Positions 50,979 through 59,426 of a stretch of 64,000 bases of DNA are shown here, one piece after another. Under the pieces are notes generated by a model. It did no database searches. It saw only the letters and a list, made by a program, of their open reading frames with translations, and was not told the DNA's origin. A program made the position numbers and the translations under genes. This DNA comes from Streptomyces galbus (GTDB lineage Bacteria; Actinomycetota; Actinomycetes; Streptomycetales; Streptomycetaceae): the NCBI RefSeq assembly GCF_005280195.1, contig NZ_SZPR01000043.1:1-64000 (forward strand). Reading direction: 5' to 3'. Position 1 is the first letter of the stretch, and each line of letters begins with the position of its first letter.

Positions 50979-53234
50979 TTAGTCGTGGTGGGCGGCGGCC
51001 GACGCGTACGTCAGGCCCGCGTCTTCCTTGGCGGCCATGTCCTGGCCGTAGATGCGGGCGACCATCGCGGCCGCGAGCTTGGCGGCCTCCAGGGCGAGAC
51101 CGCACTCGGAGGCGCACCGTTCGGCCTGCTGCCTCATCCGGGCGGCTGCGTCGGCCAGGTCCGAGATCAGTTCGGTGACCTCGGTGGCGATGTTGTGGTC
51201 GCCGATCAGGTCGGCGGACATGTCCCGCAGGGCGTCGGCGACCTTGTCGAGCGCGTCCGCGAGGGCTTCGGCCTTCTCCTGGTCGGAGGCGGCCTGGATG
51301 GCGATGTTCGCCATCTCCATCAAGAACTCGTCGAACGTGATGTCCGTGCGGTGCTGGGCGGCCAAGTTGCCCTGCCCTGACGGCCTGCTGACCTCCGCGC
51401 TCACGCTGCTCCCTTCGGTGCTGGTGGGTCGGCTGCTGGTGGCCGTTCGGCCGACCTCGGGCTGATCCCTCTGATCGGGTGTGTCGGCCGGGTCCGGCCG
51501 GCTGGTGCCGGGGCGCTTGATGACCCCCCGCCGGACGCGCGGTTGCCTGGGCGCGCGGGGCAGGCCGGGACGGCGAGCGGCATACCAGCCGAACGGGTCG
51601 GCTTCGTCTTCGACGATCACCGCGTCCTGGATGTCCTCGCCGGTGTCCGGCTTTGGGGTGGGACGGTTCGGGCGGCCGTCGGCCCATTCCACCGTCGGGT
51701 CGGGATCCTTCACCCCGTCCCATGCCCAGCCGCGTCGCCGCCCGGCACGACCGGTGCGGCCCCGCCGACCGGCCCTGCCGGTTCCGCTGCCGGTGCGCCG
51801 ACGCCGGAACCGGCGCCGCTTCTTCGAGTCGTCAGACGGCCCGTCACCGGCCTTGGAGTCCTTGCCCGGCTCATCGGACGCCGGGGCGTCCTTTGTGGCG
51901 CTGGAGGCCCCGTCAGGGCCCTCCTTGGCGTCCTTCTCGCCCTTGCCGTCGGCGCCCTTGGCCTTGGAGTCCTTGTCCTTGGTCAGGCTCACCTTCTCCG
52001 CGCCGGCCTTGCCGTCCGCGCCGCCCTTGGCGTCCTTCGCGTCGGCGCGGCGCTTGTCGAAGCGGCGCTTGGCTTCCTCCGCGACGGCCTGGCCTAACTT
52101 GGTGCGGCCCGAGTCGGCCGACGCCGCGGCTTCCCGCTTCGCCTTCCGCGCCTCGCCCCGCTCCTGCCGCTTCGCGCGGCGGGCCTCCCAGTTCTGCTGC
52201 CGGTTGGCGCGGGCCTGGTCGCGGTCCTTGGACCGGTCAGCGACGCCGGCGGCGTGCCCGGCGCTGCGCCTCTCCTGCCGCGCGGCCTGCCGGGCCCCGG
52301 CGCGCTCCTGGCGGCCGCGGGCCCGCTCAGCGCGGGCGCTGGACGCCGGGCCTTGGCCGCTGCCGTCGCCCTTCGAGCCGCCACGGCCGGAGCCGCCAGA
52401 GCCCGTCTGGGAGCCTTTCGATCCCCCGGACGACCCGTTGCGCCCGGAACCGCCTGTACGGCCGCCAGAGCCCGCCTGAGAGCCTTTCGTACCGCCCTTG
52501 CCGCCTGCGCTGCCCCCGGCTGATCCGGACCCCGAACGCCCGGCGCTGCCGCCGGAGTTGGTGCCACGCGCCCCGGGCCCCTTGGAGCCGGGACCCGAGT
52601 TGTTGCGGGACGGACCGCCGCCGCTGCCGCCCCCGCCGCGCGAGGACCCGCCGCCACCGCCGGCCTTCGAGCGGCCCTTGTCCGTCCCCAGGCCGGAGCT
52701 GGGCGACTTCATGCGGTCGGCGTCGGCCTTTGACCGCGCCGCCGCTTTGTCGCCCTTGGCTTTCATCATCGCGGCGTGGAGCTTTCCGTTCTGCTCCATC
52801 ATCGCGACTTCCTGCGCGGTGCGGCCCTCCAGCAGCGCAGCCTTCCGCGTTATTTCAGCCTCACGGAAAGGCGCTTCGCTTTCGTGATTGGCCCGCGCCC
52901 TTTCCAGCCGGAATTCGAGCCAATCACCGAGACGGTCAGCGAGTGAACGAGGCTGGGCGTATTCGCCTTCCTCGTATTCGCCTTCTTCTTCTCCGGTTTC
53001 CGGGGCTGTAATTCCGTCGGAACGCAGCGCTGCCGCCGGGTCCGGAGCAGCCGGAATCGGCGGCAGTTCCATCGTGGTCTCCTCCGGGCTCTCCGGGGGA
53101 TCCTCCGGAAAGTCTTCCGGCGGTGGAATGGTGTCGATGAAATCCGGGATCGGCGGCAGCGTGTAGGTGGAATCACCGCTCCACGGGCCGTGGACCAGGG
53201 TTCCACCGCTCGCGTCGTCGGACTCGTCGGACAC
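50979..53234 (-). CDS. Large low-complexity transfer-cluster protein
   Basis: 751 residues from GTG 53234 (GGGAGG upstream). Acidic/Pro N-terminus (PEDFPEDPPESPEETTM). A helical segment about 110-190 (LADRLGDWLEFRLERARANH) follows. A 280-residue Gly/Ser then Lys/Arg/Ala low-complexity region (GGSAGRSGSGSAGGSAGGKG, ARQAARQERRSAGHA) comes next, and a folded helical C-terminus ends it (LISDLADAAARMRQQAERCA). The basic disordered part could coat or guide DNA (inference). Confidence 0.65.
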   Translation of the reverse strand: MSDESDDASGGTLVHGPWSGDSTYTLPPIPDFIDTIPPPEDFPEDPPESPEETTMELPPIPAAPDPAAALRSDGITAPETGEEEGEYEEGEYAQPRSLADRLGDWLEFRLERARANHESEAPFREAEITRKAALLEGRTAQEVAMMEQNGKLHAAMMKAKGDKAAARSKADADRMKSPSSGLGTDKGRSKAGGGGGSSRGGGGSGGGPSRNNSGPGSKGPGARGTNSGGSAGRSGSGSAGGSAGGKGGTKGSQAGSGGRTGGSGRNGSSGGSKGSQTGSGGSGRGGSKGDGSGQGPASSARAERARGRQERAGARQAARQERRSAGHAAGVADRSKDRDQARANRQQNWEARRAKRQERGEARKAKREAAASADSGRTKLGQAVAEEAKRRFDKRRADAKDAKGGADGKAGAEKVSLTKDKDSKAKGADGKGEKDAKEGPDGASSATKDAPASDEPGKDSKAGDGPSDDSKKRRRFRRRRTGSGTGRAGRRGRTGRAGRRRGWAWDGVKDPDPTVEWADGRPNRPTPKPDTGEDIQDAVIVEDEADPFGWYAARRPGLPRAPRQPRVRRGVIKRPGTSRPDPADTPDQRDQPEVGRTATSSRPTSTEGSSVSAEVSRPSGQGNLAAQHRTDITFDEFLMEMANIAIQAASDQEKAEALADALDKVADALRDMSADLIGDHNIATEVTELISDLADAAARMRQQAERCASECGLALEAAKLAAAMVARIYGQDMAAKEDAGLTYASAAAHHD

Positions 53235-53323
53235 GGTGCACCTCCCTCCAGGGGGACTTGACAGACAGTGGGGTCTCGTGTGCACGCGTGTGCACGTGCA
53301 CGTGTGCACGCTTTACGCGCGCG

Positions 53324-53350
53324 AGGCCCCGCCGGAGCCCGGCGGGGCCT
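53324..53350. other. Intercistronic hairpin
   Basis: Perfect 12-bp stem AGGCCCCGCCGG/CCGGCGGGGCCT with a 3-base loop. Just upstream, 53280-53311 is a run of GTGCAC/ACGTGTGCAC words. Confidence 0.65.
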
Positions 53351-53363
53351 TCGTGGGTGACGC

Positions 53364-53672
53364 TCAGTTACGCGGGCCGTGCTGCTTCAGGACGGTGTCC
53401 GCGTACTGCATGAGGTGGTCGAACAGCCGCGGGTCGCCCGCCTGCCGCTTCTCCAGCACCAGCTTGAAGAGGCGGCAGACCAGCGTGAATGCGGTGAGGA
53501 CATCACCGCGACCGGCTTTGACTTCTCTCGTGATTTCGGACCGAGTAACGCGGAGCCAGAATTCCATCCGGCCTGTTTCTCCGCGACGTTCGATCGCCTT
53601 GCGCTCTTCTTCCTGCAGCCAGCCGTTCCGCCCTTGAATGGAGCGTTCGATGCTGCTGAGGGGGCGCGTCAC
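53364..53672 (-). CDS. Helical transfer-region protein
   Basis: 102 residues from GTG 53672, overlapping the preceding stop by 4 bases. Helical, charged (GRNGWLQEEERKAIERRGET, LTAFTLVCRLFKLVLEKRQA). No family known. Confidence 0.6.
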   Translation of the reverse strand: MTRPLSSIERSIQGRNGWLQEEERKAIERRGETGRMEFWLRVTRSEITREVKAGRGDVLTAFTLVCRLFKLVLEKRQAGDPRLFDHLMQYADTVLKQHGPRN

Positions 53673-54148
53673 GCCGACTCCCTGTTACCCAGGTCGTAAA
53701 TCGACGTGGGAACACTATAGCCGGAACTCGGGCTCTGCGCATCCTGCTGCGCCTGGTTGGGCGCGGCCTGGAGCTGCTGCGGGTTCTTCTTACGCTGCCT
53801 TTCCAGCTCTTTTTCCTTCCTTTCCTTGGCCGTATTCACAACGGCCTCGTCGTGGGCGCGGCGCTTATAGGCGCTCTTTTCCAGGCCCGCGGTCAGGTCG
53901 TTCAGGTCCTTGAGAACACTCCCGAGGGCCTTTTCGACGGGCATCGCGCGCAGCCGGGCGTGGTACCAGCGGTCGCCCTCCACGTGCGTGTCGCGCAGGT
54001 ACACGCGGGTCTCGATCGCGAGGGTCTCCAGGTTCTTGCCGATGTCCAGCAGGACGCGCCGAACGTCGGCCAGGTACCGGGCGGTTGCCTCCGGGCTCTG
54101 CGCGATGTCGCGCAGAGGTGCGTAATTCGGGTCGTTTTCGCTGTTCAC
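53669..54148 (-). CDS. Helical transfer-region protein
   Basis: 159 residues from GTG 54148 (AGGAGG upstream). Helix-rich (YLADVRRVLLDIGKNLETLA, KALGSVLKDLNDLTAGLEKS) with a charged coiled tail (TAKERKEKELERQRKKNPQQ). Unknown function. Confidence 0.6.
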   Translation of the reverse strand: MNSENDPNYAPLRDIAQSPEATARYLADVRRVLLDIGKNLETLAIETRVYLRDTHVEGDRWYHARLRAMPVEKALGSVLKDLNDLTAGLEKSAYKRRAHDEAVVNTAKERKEKELERQRKKNPQQLQAAPNQAQQDAQSPSSGYSVPTSIYDLGNRESA

Positions 54149-54208
54149 GGCGGGGATTCCCTCCTGGTGTACTTGTGGGGCTGTCGACTTGCTTCCGGCA
54201 GTCGCGGC

Positions 54209-54241
54209 GAGGGCCAGCCCACTTCCGATGGGCTGGCCCTC
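54209..54241. other. Intercistronic hairpin
   Basis: Perfect 13-bp stem GAGGGCCAGCCCA/TGGGCTGGCCCTC, 7-base loop, in the gap between two transfer genes. Confidence 0.7.
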
Positions 54242-54264
54242 ACTGGTGTGTGCCGGACGGCGGA

Positions 54265-56475
54265 TCAGCGCAGGTGCTTGTCCGCGTCCTCGGGGCGCAG
54301 CAGGCCGGCCTCCTTGAGCAGCCGGACTGCGCGGGACTGGTTGACGCTGAGCTTGGTGCGGACCTGGTAGAGGGTGACGAAGCCGTCCTCGTCGCGCGGC
54401 AGGTTCTGTACGAGCGGCAGGAGTTCGGCGTCCGTCCGTACAGGCGTACCGGGACGGTCCGTACCCGCCGTACCGCTGGTTCCGGTTGCAGGAGAGGACG
54501 CGGCACCCGTACCTGTACGGGCCTCCGGAACACCGTCACTGCCGGACTGTGTACGGACGCTGACCGTGCCGGTACGAGCCTGTACGGCCGCGCTGGCCGT
54601 ACCGGTACGCCCCGCAGTCGCTGTACCTGTACGCCGCGCCCCGTCGGGAGCGGTGTGTACGCCGTCTGTACGGTCACTGTACGGCCTGGTCAGCGCTGCT
54701 TCGGGCCCGTCATCGTGCGGCGGGTGCGAGGCGGGGTGTACAGGGTCCGTACCGTTCCGTCCGGTGCCCATTTCCTCCGGCCGGACCGCGCTGCGAGCGG
54801 TGTACAGGTCGTCGTTTGCGGCCCCTGTACGGCTGGACGGCATGCCGTCCGTTGCGTCGGTACGCCGGTGCGTACCTGTACGGGCGGGCGTTCCGTTTCC
54901 GCTGTCCGTACCGGTACGGCCGACCGCAGCAGCCGTGCTGCCGTGCCCGTTCGTACCGTCGTCGTGCATGAGCGTGTGGACGCGCCAGATGACCGCCACG
55001 AAGATCAGCACGACGAACGTGGTCAGCTGCCACGGTGCCGACTGGCCGCCCTCCTTGACGATGTGGGCCTGCTCGGACAGGTGGTACGTCACGTTCGCCG
55101 ACGCCATCAGCAGCAGCGCGTAGGGGATGTCCTTTTTGGCGCGGAACGCGGTGACGCAGTAGACGTCGATGCTGACCGGCAGGAGCGGGGCGACGTACTG
55201 GTTGATGCCGACCATGCGGGCCAGCTCGTACTCGCCAGAGGCGGCGAGACCGACGCCAGCGGCGAGCGCGATCCAGGGGGCGGTCTTCCATGCCTTGCGG
55301 CTGAGGTTCTGGTGCCAGCCGCGGAAGCGGGAGTTGGCCCGCTTCGCCTCCCGGGCCTCCTCGAGCAGCCGGCGGGCGCGGGCCTCATCGGCCTGCGCCC
55401 GGTCGGTGATGCCCTTGGCCTTGCGCTGCGCTTCCGTGGTGATGCGGTCGGCCTCCTTCTGGGCTGCCTCTCGCAGCTGCACCGCGACGGTCTTGGCTTC
55501 CTCCCGCAGCCGTTCGCGCTGCTTGTCGCACGCGGCCTTGAGCCCGGCGAGCTCGTCAGCGAGGGCCTGGCGCTTGGTCGCGGCCTCCGTGTCGAACTGG
55601 TCGGTGAGCTCGCGCAGCTTCTCGCGCAGCTCGGTGCGGGCCTGCTCCGCCTCGGTGTGCGCGGCGGCGACGTGCTGGTCGGCCTCGCGGCGCCGGTCGT
55701 CGGCGGCCTTGACCGCGTCCGCGTACAGCGCCTCTGCCTCCGCGCGACGGCCGTCGTACTGCTCAGCCGCTGTCGCCGCGAGCTGGGCGAACCGCTCGCG
55801 GGCCTGGTCAATCTCCCGCTGCGCCGCGGCCACCAGTTCGTCGGCCTGCTCCTGGGCGCGGGCGAGGATCTGCCCGGCCTCGGTGCGGCGCTGGTCGACC
55901 AGGGCGCTGATCTCGGTGAGGTCGGCCTCCGCCAGGCGCCGCAGCTCGGCAACCGCCTTGGCGGTCGCCTCACGGTCGGTGGCGGCCAGCTCAGTAAGGT
56001 CGGCGACCTGCGCGCGGGCCTCCTTGACGAGGGTCTCCGCTCGGTCGCGCGCGTCGGCCAGGAGCCGGTCGGCCTCGTCGCGCGCCGCCTCCAGGTCGTT
56101 CTTCGCCGCCGCGCGCTGCGCGGTGGCCTCCTGGTCGGCGTCGGCGGTGATGCTCGCGGCGCGGCCCTGCGCCTCGGTCATTAGCGCGGTGACCTGCTCG
56201 TGCGTGTCGGTGATGGTGCGCGCGGCCGCCGTCTCGGCTTCCGCCTGGAGGGCGGCTCCGTGCTCGCGCGCGGTGTCGATGATGTCGGCGGCCCGGTCCC
56301 GGGCGTCCGCGACACGGGCCAGCGCCTCGAAGTCCCTCTCCGTCTCCATCGTTCCGGCCGGGGCCGGGGGAGCTTCGGGGGTGGTGGAGGCGGTGGGCTG
56401 CGGAGCCGGACGGGACGTCGCCGCCGGCTTTTTGCGGGCGGTGGGCCTCTTGTTGCGGGTTCGAGTGGCGGCCAC
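54265..56475 (-). CDS. Coiled-coil/membrane protein with RTGT repeats and C-terminal winged helix
   Basis: 736 residues from GTG 56475 (GGAGG upstream). Residues 45-370 form one long Ala/Glu/Arg coiled coil (AADIIDTAREHGAALQAEAE ...). Four membrane helices follow at about 395-510 (APWIALAAGVGLAASGEYEL, LTTFVVLIFVAVIWRVHTLM), as in Spd/DUF2637-type spread proteins. A disordered linker with repeated RTGT tetrapeptides leads to a winged helix (FVTLYQVRTKLSVNQSRAVR, LLKEAGLL). It could tether DNA to the membrane for transfer or sensing. Confidence 0.7.
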   Translation of the reverse strand: MAATRTRNKRPTARKKPAATSRPAPQPTASTTPEAPPAPAGTMETERDFEALARVADARDRAADIIDTAREHGAALQAEAETAAARTITDTHEQVTALMTEAQGRAASITADADQEATAQRAAAKNDLEAARDEADRLLADARDRAETLVKEARAQVADLTELAATDREATAKAVAELRRLAEADLTEISALVDQRRTEAGQILARAQEQADELVAAAQREIDQARERFAQLAATAAEQYDGRRAEAEALYADAVKAADDRRREADQHVAAAHTEAEQARTELREKLRELTDQFDTEAATKRQALADELAGLKAACDKQRERLREEAKTVAVQLREAAQKEADRITTEAQRKAKGITDRAQADEARARRLLEEAREAKRANSRFRGWHQNLSRKAWKTAPWIALAAGVGLAASGEYELARMVGINQYVAPLLPVSIDVYCVTAFRAKKDIPYALLLMASANVTYHLSEQAHIVKEGGQSAPWQLTTFVVLIFVAVIWRVHTLMHDDGTNGHGSTAAAVGRTGTDSGNGTPARTGTHRRTDATDGMPSSRTGAANDDLYTARSAVRPEEMGTGRNGTDPVHPASHPPHDDGPEAALTRPYSDRTDGVHTAPDGARRTGTATAGRTGTASAAVQARTGTVSVRTQSGSDGVPEARTGTGAASSPATGTSGTAGTDRPGTPVRTDAELLPLVQNLPRDEDGFVTLYQVRTKLSVNQSRAVRLLKEAGLLRPEDADKHLR

Positions 56476-56533
56476 GCCGCCTCCTTCCAGGTCGATGCCG
56501 CCCCGGACGGGGCGGCGGTTCACGGTGGTTCGG

Positions 56534-56899
56534 TCAGTCGTGCTGGGCGGGCAGCTCCGGCCGCTGGTTGGCGGTCGCGTGCTGCTGGGTGAGCCAGGCG
56601 AGGGCGGCCGCAGTCATGTCGTCGGCCGCGGCGTCGGTGTTCAGCGGCGCGGTGTCGATGTCGCGCATCGCGTCGACCGCCGGCAGCAGTCGCATGTAGT
56701 CGGGGTTCGCGTAGTAGATCGGGCGGCCGTTGGGCAGCGGGGTCAGGTCGTAGGTGTCGCCCAGGCAGACCCGGTCGACGCGGCAGACGAAGGTGTGGCC
56801 GGCCTGCCCGGTCCAGAACTTCTCCGGGTCGCGGTACAGGACGAACTGGCCCCGCTCGAACTTGATCGCGGGGGTAGTGCTCTGAGTGCTGTCGCGCAC
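56534..56899 (-). CDS. Hypothetical transfer-region protein
   Basis: 121 residues from ATG 56899. A strand-rich start (IKFERGQFVLYRDPEKFWTG, HTFVCRVDRVCLGDTYDLTP) suggests a small barrel; the C-terminal part is helical. No family known. Confidence 0.6.
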   Translation of the reverse strand: MRDSTQSTTPAIKFERGQFVLYRDPEKFWTGQAGHTFVCRVDRVCLGDTYDLTPLPNGRPIYYANPDYMRLLPAVDAMRDIDTAPLNTDAAADDMTAAALAWLTQQHATANQRPELPAQHD

Positions 56900-56950
56900 G
56901 GCAACTCCTTGAGGAGTCAGGTGGTCCGGACTGTCCGGCTCCCAGTGACC

Positions 56951-56988
56951 GCCCGTACCGGCCGCCAGCTTCAGCGGTCGGTACGGGC
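56951..56988. other. Intercistronic hairpin
   Basis: Stem GCCCGTACCGGCC/GGTCGGTACGGGC with one mismatch and a 12-base loop. Confidence 0.6.
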
Positions 56989-57002
56989 AGATCAGGCAAC
57001 CC

Positions 57003-57248
57003 TCAGGCCACGACCGCGAGGTGTCGGTGCGGGGCGACGACCTGGCCGTCGGGGAGCAGCTCGCCGGTGTCCTCGAAGACCAGGACGCCGTTGCAGAGCA
57101 GGCTCCAGCCCTGCTCTGGGTGGCCGGCCACGACGCGGGCGGCCTCGCGGTCCGAGCTGATGGCCGACGGGCACTTCGGCGTGTGCGTGCACAGCGAAGT
57201 CGGCAACCGCCGGGCCAGACGGGTGACGGTCGGGGTGGTGCAGTCCAT
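57003..57248 (-). CDS. DUF5999 family protein
   Basis: 81 residues from ATG 57248. CPSAISSDREAARVVAGHPE, then QGWSLLCNGVLVFEDTGELL and PDGQVVAPHR match the DUF5999 pattern common on Streptomyces mobile elements next to whiB genes. Function unknown. Confidence 0.8.
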   Translation of the reverse strand: MDCTTPTVTRLARRLPTSLCTHTPKCPSAISSDREAARVVAGHPEQGWSLLCNGVLVFEDTGELLPDGQVVAPHRHLAVVA

Positions 57249-57305
57249 GAGCTCTCCCGGGGAGGAAGGGAGCCCGAGGCTTTCCCGGGCTGGAGACGTG
57301 CGAAA

Positions 57306-57336
57306 GACCGGCCGCCCGCGGTACGGGCGGCCGGTC
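57306..57336. other. Intercistronic hairpin
   Basis: Perfect 13-bp stem GACCGGCCGCCCG/CGGGCGGCCGGTC with loop CGGTA, between the whiB-like and DUF5999 genes. Confidence 0.7.
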
Positions 57337-57389
57337 GGTGGCAGTGCTGCGGGGCGGGTCAGAAGTTGCCCGCCGCTCCCGTCCGGCGG

Positions 57390-57695
57390 TCAGGCGTCGG
57401 CACGCTTGCGGGCGGCGCGGCGCTTCATCCGGCGCCGCTCGTCCTCATCAGTGCCGCCCCACACGCCGTGCTCCTGGCCGCTCTCCAGCGCCCACTGCAG
57501 GCAGCGCTCCATGACCGGGCAGCGACGGCACACGGCCTTCGCTTCCTCGATCTGGAGCAGGGCGGGCCCGGTGTTGCCGATCGGGAAGAACAGCTCGGGG
57601 TCTTCGTCCTTGCAGGCCGAGGCGACCCGCCAGTCGGTGTTGACCGGCAGATCGGCGGAGGGCGCGTAGGACGTGCGTACGATGGAGCGGTTCAT
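57390..57695 (-). CDS. WhiB-family transcriptional regulator
   Basis: 101 residues from ATG 57695 (TTGGAGG upstream). Four Fe-S ligands: C28 (ASACKDEDPELFFP), C56, C59 (AVCRRCPV) and C65 (ERCLQWAL). The turn GVWGGTDEDER and a basic tail (RRRMKRRAARKRADA) follow. WhiB proteins use a [4Fe-4S] cluster to bind sigma factor. A plasmid-borne copy probably adjusts transfer or host genes. Confidence 0.92.
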   Translation of the reverse strand: MNRSIVRTSYAPSADLPVNTDWRVASACKDEDPELFFPIGNTGPALLQIEEAKAVCRRCPVMERCLQWALESGQEHGVWGGTDEDERRRMKRRAARKRADA

Positions 57696-57723
57696 CAGGG
57701 CCTCCAAGAAGGTCCGTACGAGA

Positions 57724-57752
57724 CAGCCCCAGGGGCGCAATCCCTGGGGCTG
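57724..57752. other. Intercistronic hairpin upstream of whiB-like gene
   Basis: 11-bp stem CAGCCCCAGGG/CCCTGGGGCTG with a 7-base loop, 29 bases before the WhiB ATG in the direction of transcription. Confidence 0.65.
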
Positions 57753-57859
57753 TTCGCGTGTCTGCGGCCGGACGGCCGGAGCGAGGGGTGAGCTCCCGGC
57801 GCTCTCCGCCGGCCCCGCCCGGTGAAGGGCGGGGACGACGGGCAATGCCGGAGGATCGG

Positions 57860-57955
57860 TCAGCGGCGGTTGTTCTCCGACCGCTTGTTCTGCTCCTGGT
57901 TCTTCCGCGAGAGCTCAGCGCGCTCCGCGTCGGTCAGGTTCGTGACGGCGTTCAC
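57860..57955 (-). CDS. 31-residue peptide
   Basis: From GTG 57955, overlapping the previous stop by 4 bases: VNAVTNLTDAERAELSRKNQ, EQNKRSENNRR. Charged helix. Short but embedded in an overlapping gene chain. Confidence 0.5.
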   Translation of the reverse strand: MNAVTNLTDAERAELSRKNQEQNKRSENNRR

Positions 57956-58125
57956 CGGACCGCCTCCATCTCGGAGAGGGTGCGGCGGGCGCGGCGGCCG
58001 GCCTTCGCGGCCCGCGCGTCGCCGTCGGCCACCAGGTGGCGGACCAGTCGGTGGAAGGCGAGGGTGTTCTCGCGGTCCGGGCCGTTCGCCGGGGCGGGGA
58101 TGGTTCGTGTCATGCTGTGCTGCAT
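57952..58125 (-). CDS. 57-residue peptide
   Basis: From ATG 58125 (GGAGG upstream): MQHSMTRTIPAPANGPDREN, TLAFHRLVRHLVADGDARAA, KAGRRARRTLSEMEAVR. Basic helical; its stop overlaps the next start (GTGA). Hypothetical. Confidence 0.55.
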   Translation of the reverse strand: MQHSMTRTIPAPANGPDRENTLAFHRLVRHLVADGDARAAKAGRRARRTLSEMEAVR

Positions 58126-58147
58126 CAGGTCCTCCAGTCAGGTCCTG

Positions 58148-58183
58148 GACAGCCCCGGAGGGTTCCAAGTCACCGGGGCTGTC
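58148..58183. other. Intercistronic hairpin
   Basis: 11-bp stem GACAGCCCCGG/CCGGGGCTGTC with a 14-base loop. Confidence 0.6.
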
Positions 58184-58273
58184 GTGCTGTTCAGGCTGTT
58201 CGTACGAGCAGCCACGGCCCCGGCCTCCCCAGTTCGCAGGGTGGCCGGGGCCGTGGTGGTTCGTGCGTGTGTG

Positions 58274-59035
58274 TCAGGCGCTGATCCGTACCGGCTGCAG
58301 CGGCACCTGAGGACCTCGGAACTCGGAAACCGTGTCGGCCTGCCGGATCCGGCAGGAGTTGTTGGCCTCTTCAACCGTCGTGCCGCTGCGCTTGGCCATG
58401 GCCGCCTTCGCGTCGCCCGTGGCCTCGTGGTGCTTGGCCCACTCTGCTTCGGTGTTCTTCGCGGCGGCCGCGATGTAGGAGCGGTCGAATCGGGCTCGCT
58501 CGCGGTCCAGGACCTTGCGCTGCTCGTAGACCCTGGCGAGCTTGGCCCCGACAGCGCAACGCAGGCTGCCGGTGCAACGTCCCGGCGCGCCGCTGGCCTG
58601 GCACTTCTTGAAGTGCTCCCGGTAGGCGGTAAGGGCAGTCTGCGCGGTGGGCAGCAACTTGGTGACGGGCTTGGCCGGGGCCGGGAGCGGCTTGTAGTGC
58701 TGGCGGGCAGAGCGGCGGCCGGTCGCAGTGCTATCGGCGGCGAGCATTCGCTCGCTCCACTGCTCGATGGTGATGTCGAGCTGGACGACCTGGTTGCTAC
58801 CGGGGCAGCGGTCGTGCTTCTTGCCGGCGGCGACCTTGTCGCTGCGGCAGTGCTCACGAATCTTGAGCTTCGTGTCGCCCATCAGGCGCCGCCAGGTGCG
58901 GCAGTCGGGGCAGACCAGCGACTTGACCTCACCCTCACGGACGTTGACGTTCTCGGGCCTGATCGCGCTGAGCAGCAATGGAGCACGCCGGTTGTCGCGC
59001 TTGGTGCGGACGCGACCGGGGCGGATCTGGGGCAT
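58274..59035 (-). CDS. First gene of the transfer cluster: Cys-rich basic protein
   Basis: 253 residues from ATG 59035 with CAGGAGG upstream. The N-terminus contains SLVCPDCRTWRRLMGDTKLK, then EHCRSDKVAAGKKHDRCPGS, a likely zinc-binding unit. The remainder is basic and helical (FKKCQASGAPGRCTGSLRCA, LARVYEQRKVLDRERARFDR). A DNA-binding role is likely. It follows the operator/promoter region at 59.26-59.33 kb. Confidence 0.65.
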   Translation of the reverse strand: MPQIRPGRVRTKRDNRRAPLLLSAIRPENVNVREGEVKSLVCPDCRTWRRLMGDTKLKIREHCRSDKVAAGKKHDRCPGSNQVVQLDITIEQWSERMLAADSTATGRRSARQHYKPLPAPAKPVTKLLPTAQTALTAYREHFKKCQASGAPGRCTGSLRCAVGAKLARVYEQRKVLDRERARFDRSYIAAAAKNTEAEWAKHHEATGDAKAAMAKRSGTTVEEANNSCRIRQADTVSEFRGPQVPLQPVRISA

Positions 59036-59258
59036 CGATTCCTCCTGGTTCTGGAGCGGTGCTGCTCTCTCTGCCGCGCCAGGCCGGCCTTGCGGCCGGT
59101 GCGGTCCTGGCGGACAGACAGCGCAACTTCGCTGTTCAGGGGTGGTTCGGGTGCTGCTATTCGGTACAGGCGTCGTCGACCGGGGGAGCGCGGGCTCAAC
59201 CCCATTGCCGCCGCCTCCGAGGAGGCGGTGACTCCTGCTGTTTTGCATGGCGTTCGCG

Positions 59259-59274
59259 ACCTCGTTAACGAGGT
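59259..59274. promoter_or_regulatory. Operator copy 1 (ACCTCGTTAACGAGGT)
   Basis: Perfect 16-base palindrome. It lies just beyond the -10 side of the leftward promoter. The core CTCGTTAACGAG is repeated at 59318-59329. Confidence 0.8.
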
Positions 59275-59281
59275 ACGCTAT

Positions 59282-59312
59282 AAAGTAGACTCATCCTCGT
59301 TAGCGTTGTCAA
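59282..59312 (-). promoter_or_regulatory. Leftward promoter of the transfer cluster
   Basis: Reading leftward, TTGACA (59312-59307) is followed after 19 bases by TACTTT (59287-59282). The -35 is consensus; the spacer is longer than ideal. A degenerate operator (CCTCGTTAGCG, 59295-59305) lies between the two boxes, so repressor binding would block it. Confidence 0.55.
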
Positions 59313-59317
59313 GGGAT

Positions 59318-59329
59318 CTCGTTAACGAG
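59318..59329. promoter_or_regulatory. Operator copy 2 (CTCGTTAACGAG)
   Basis: Perfect 12-base palindrome immediately upstream of the leftward -35 box. Confidence 0.8.
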
Positions 59330-59402
59330 GTGCCCTCGCCGCGTAACCGTCTGCGGGTCAAGGCGGTGCCCCTCCGACGGCTCGATAGTCAGCGGCCCTA
59401 GG

Positions 59403-59416
59403 ATCGCTAACGAGGT
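59403..59416. promoter_or_regulatory. Operator half-copy near the GntR start
   Basis: ATCGCTAACGAGGT matches the right half of the operator, 10 bases before the GntR ATG; it would allow autoregulation. Confidence 0.6.
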
Positions 59417-59426
59417 AGGGAGAGGC

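Noticed and set aside
48549..51380. 943-codon rightward ORF
   Set aside because: Antisense of the TraB/FtsK-like gene; composition is Gly/Val/Arg noise with no domain.
54085..57160. Rightward ORFs of 699 and 663 codons
   Set aside because: Antisense of the coiled-coil membrane protein gene; Ala/Arg/Ser repeats reflect codon periodicity only.
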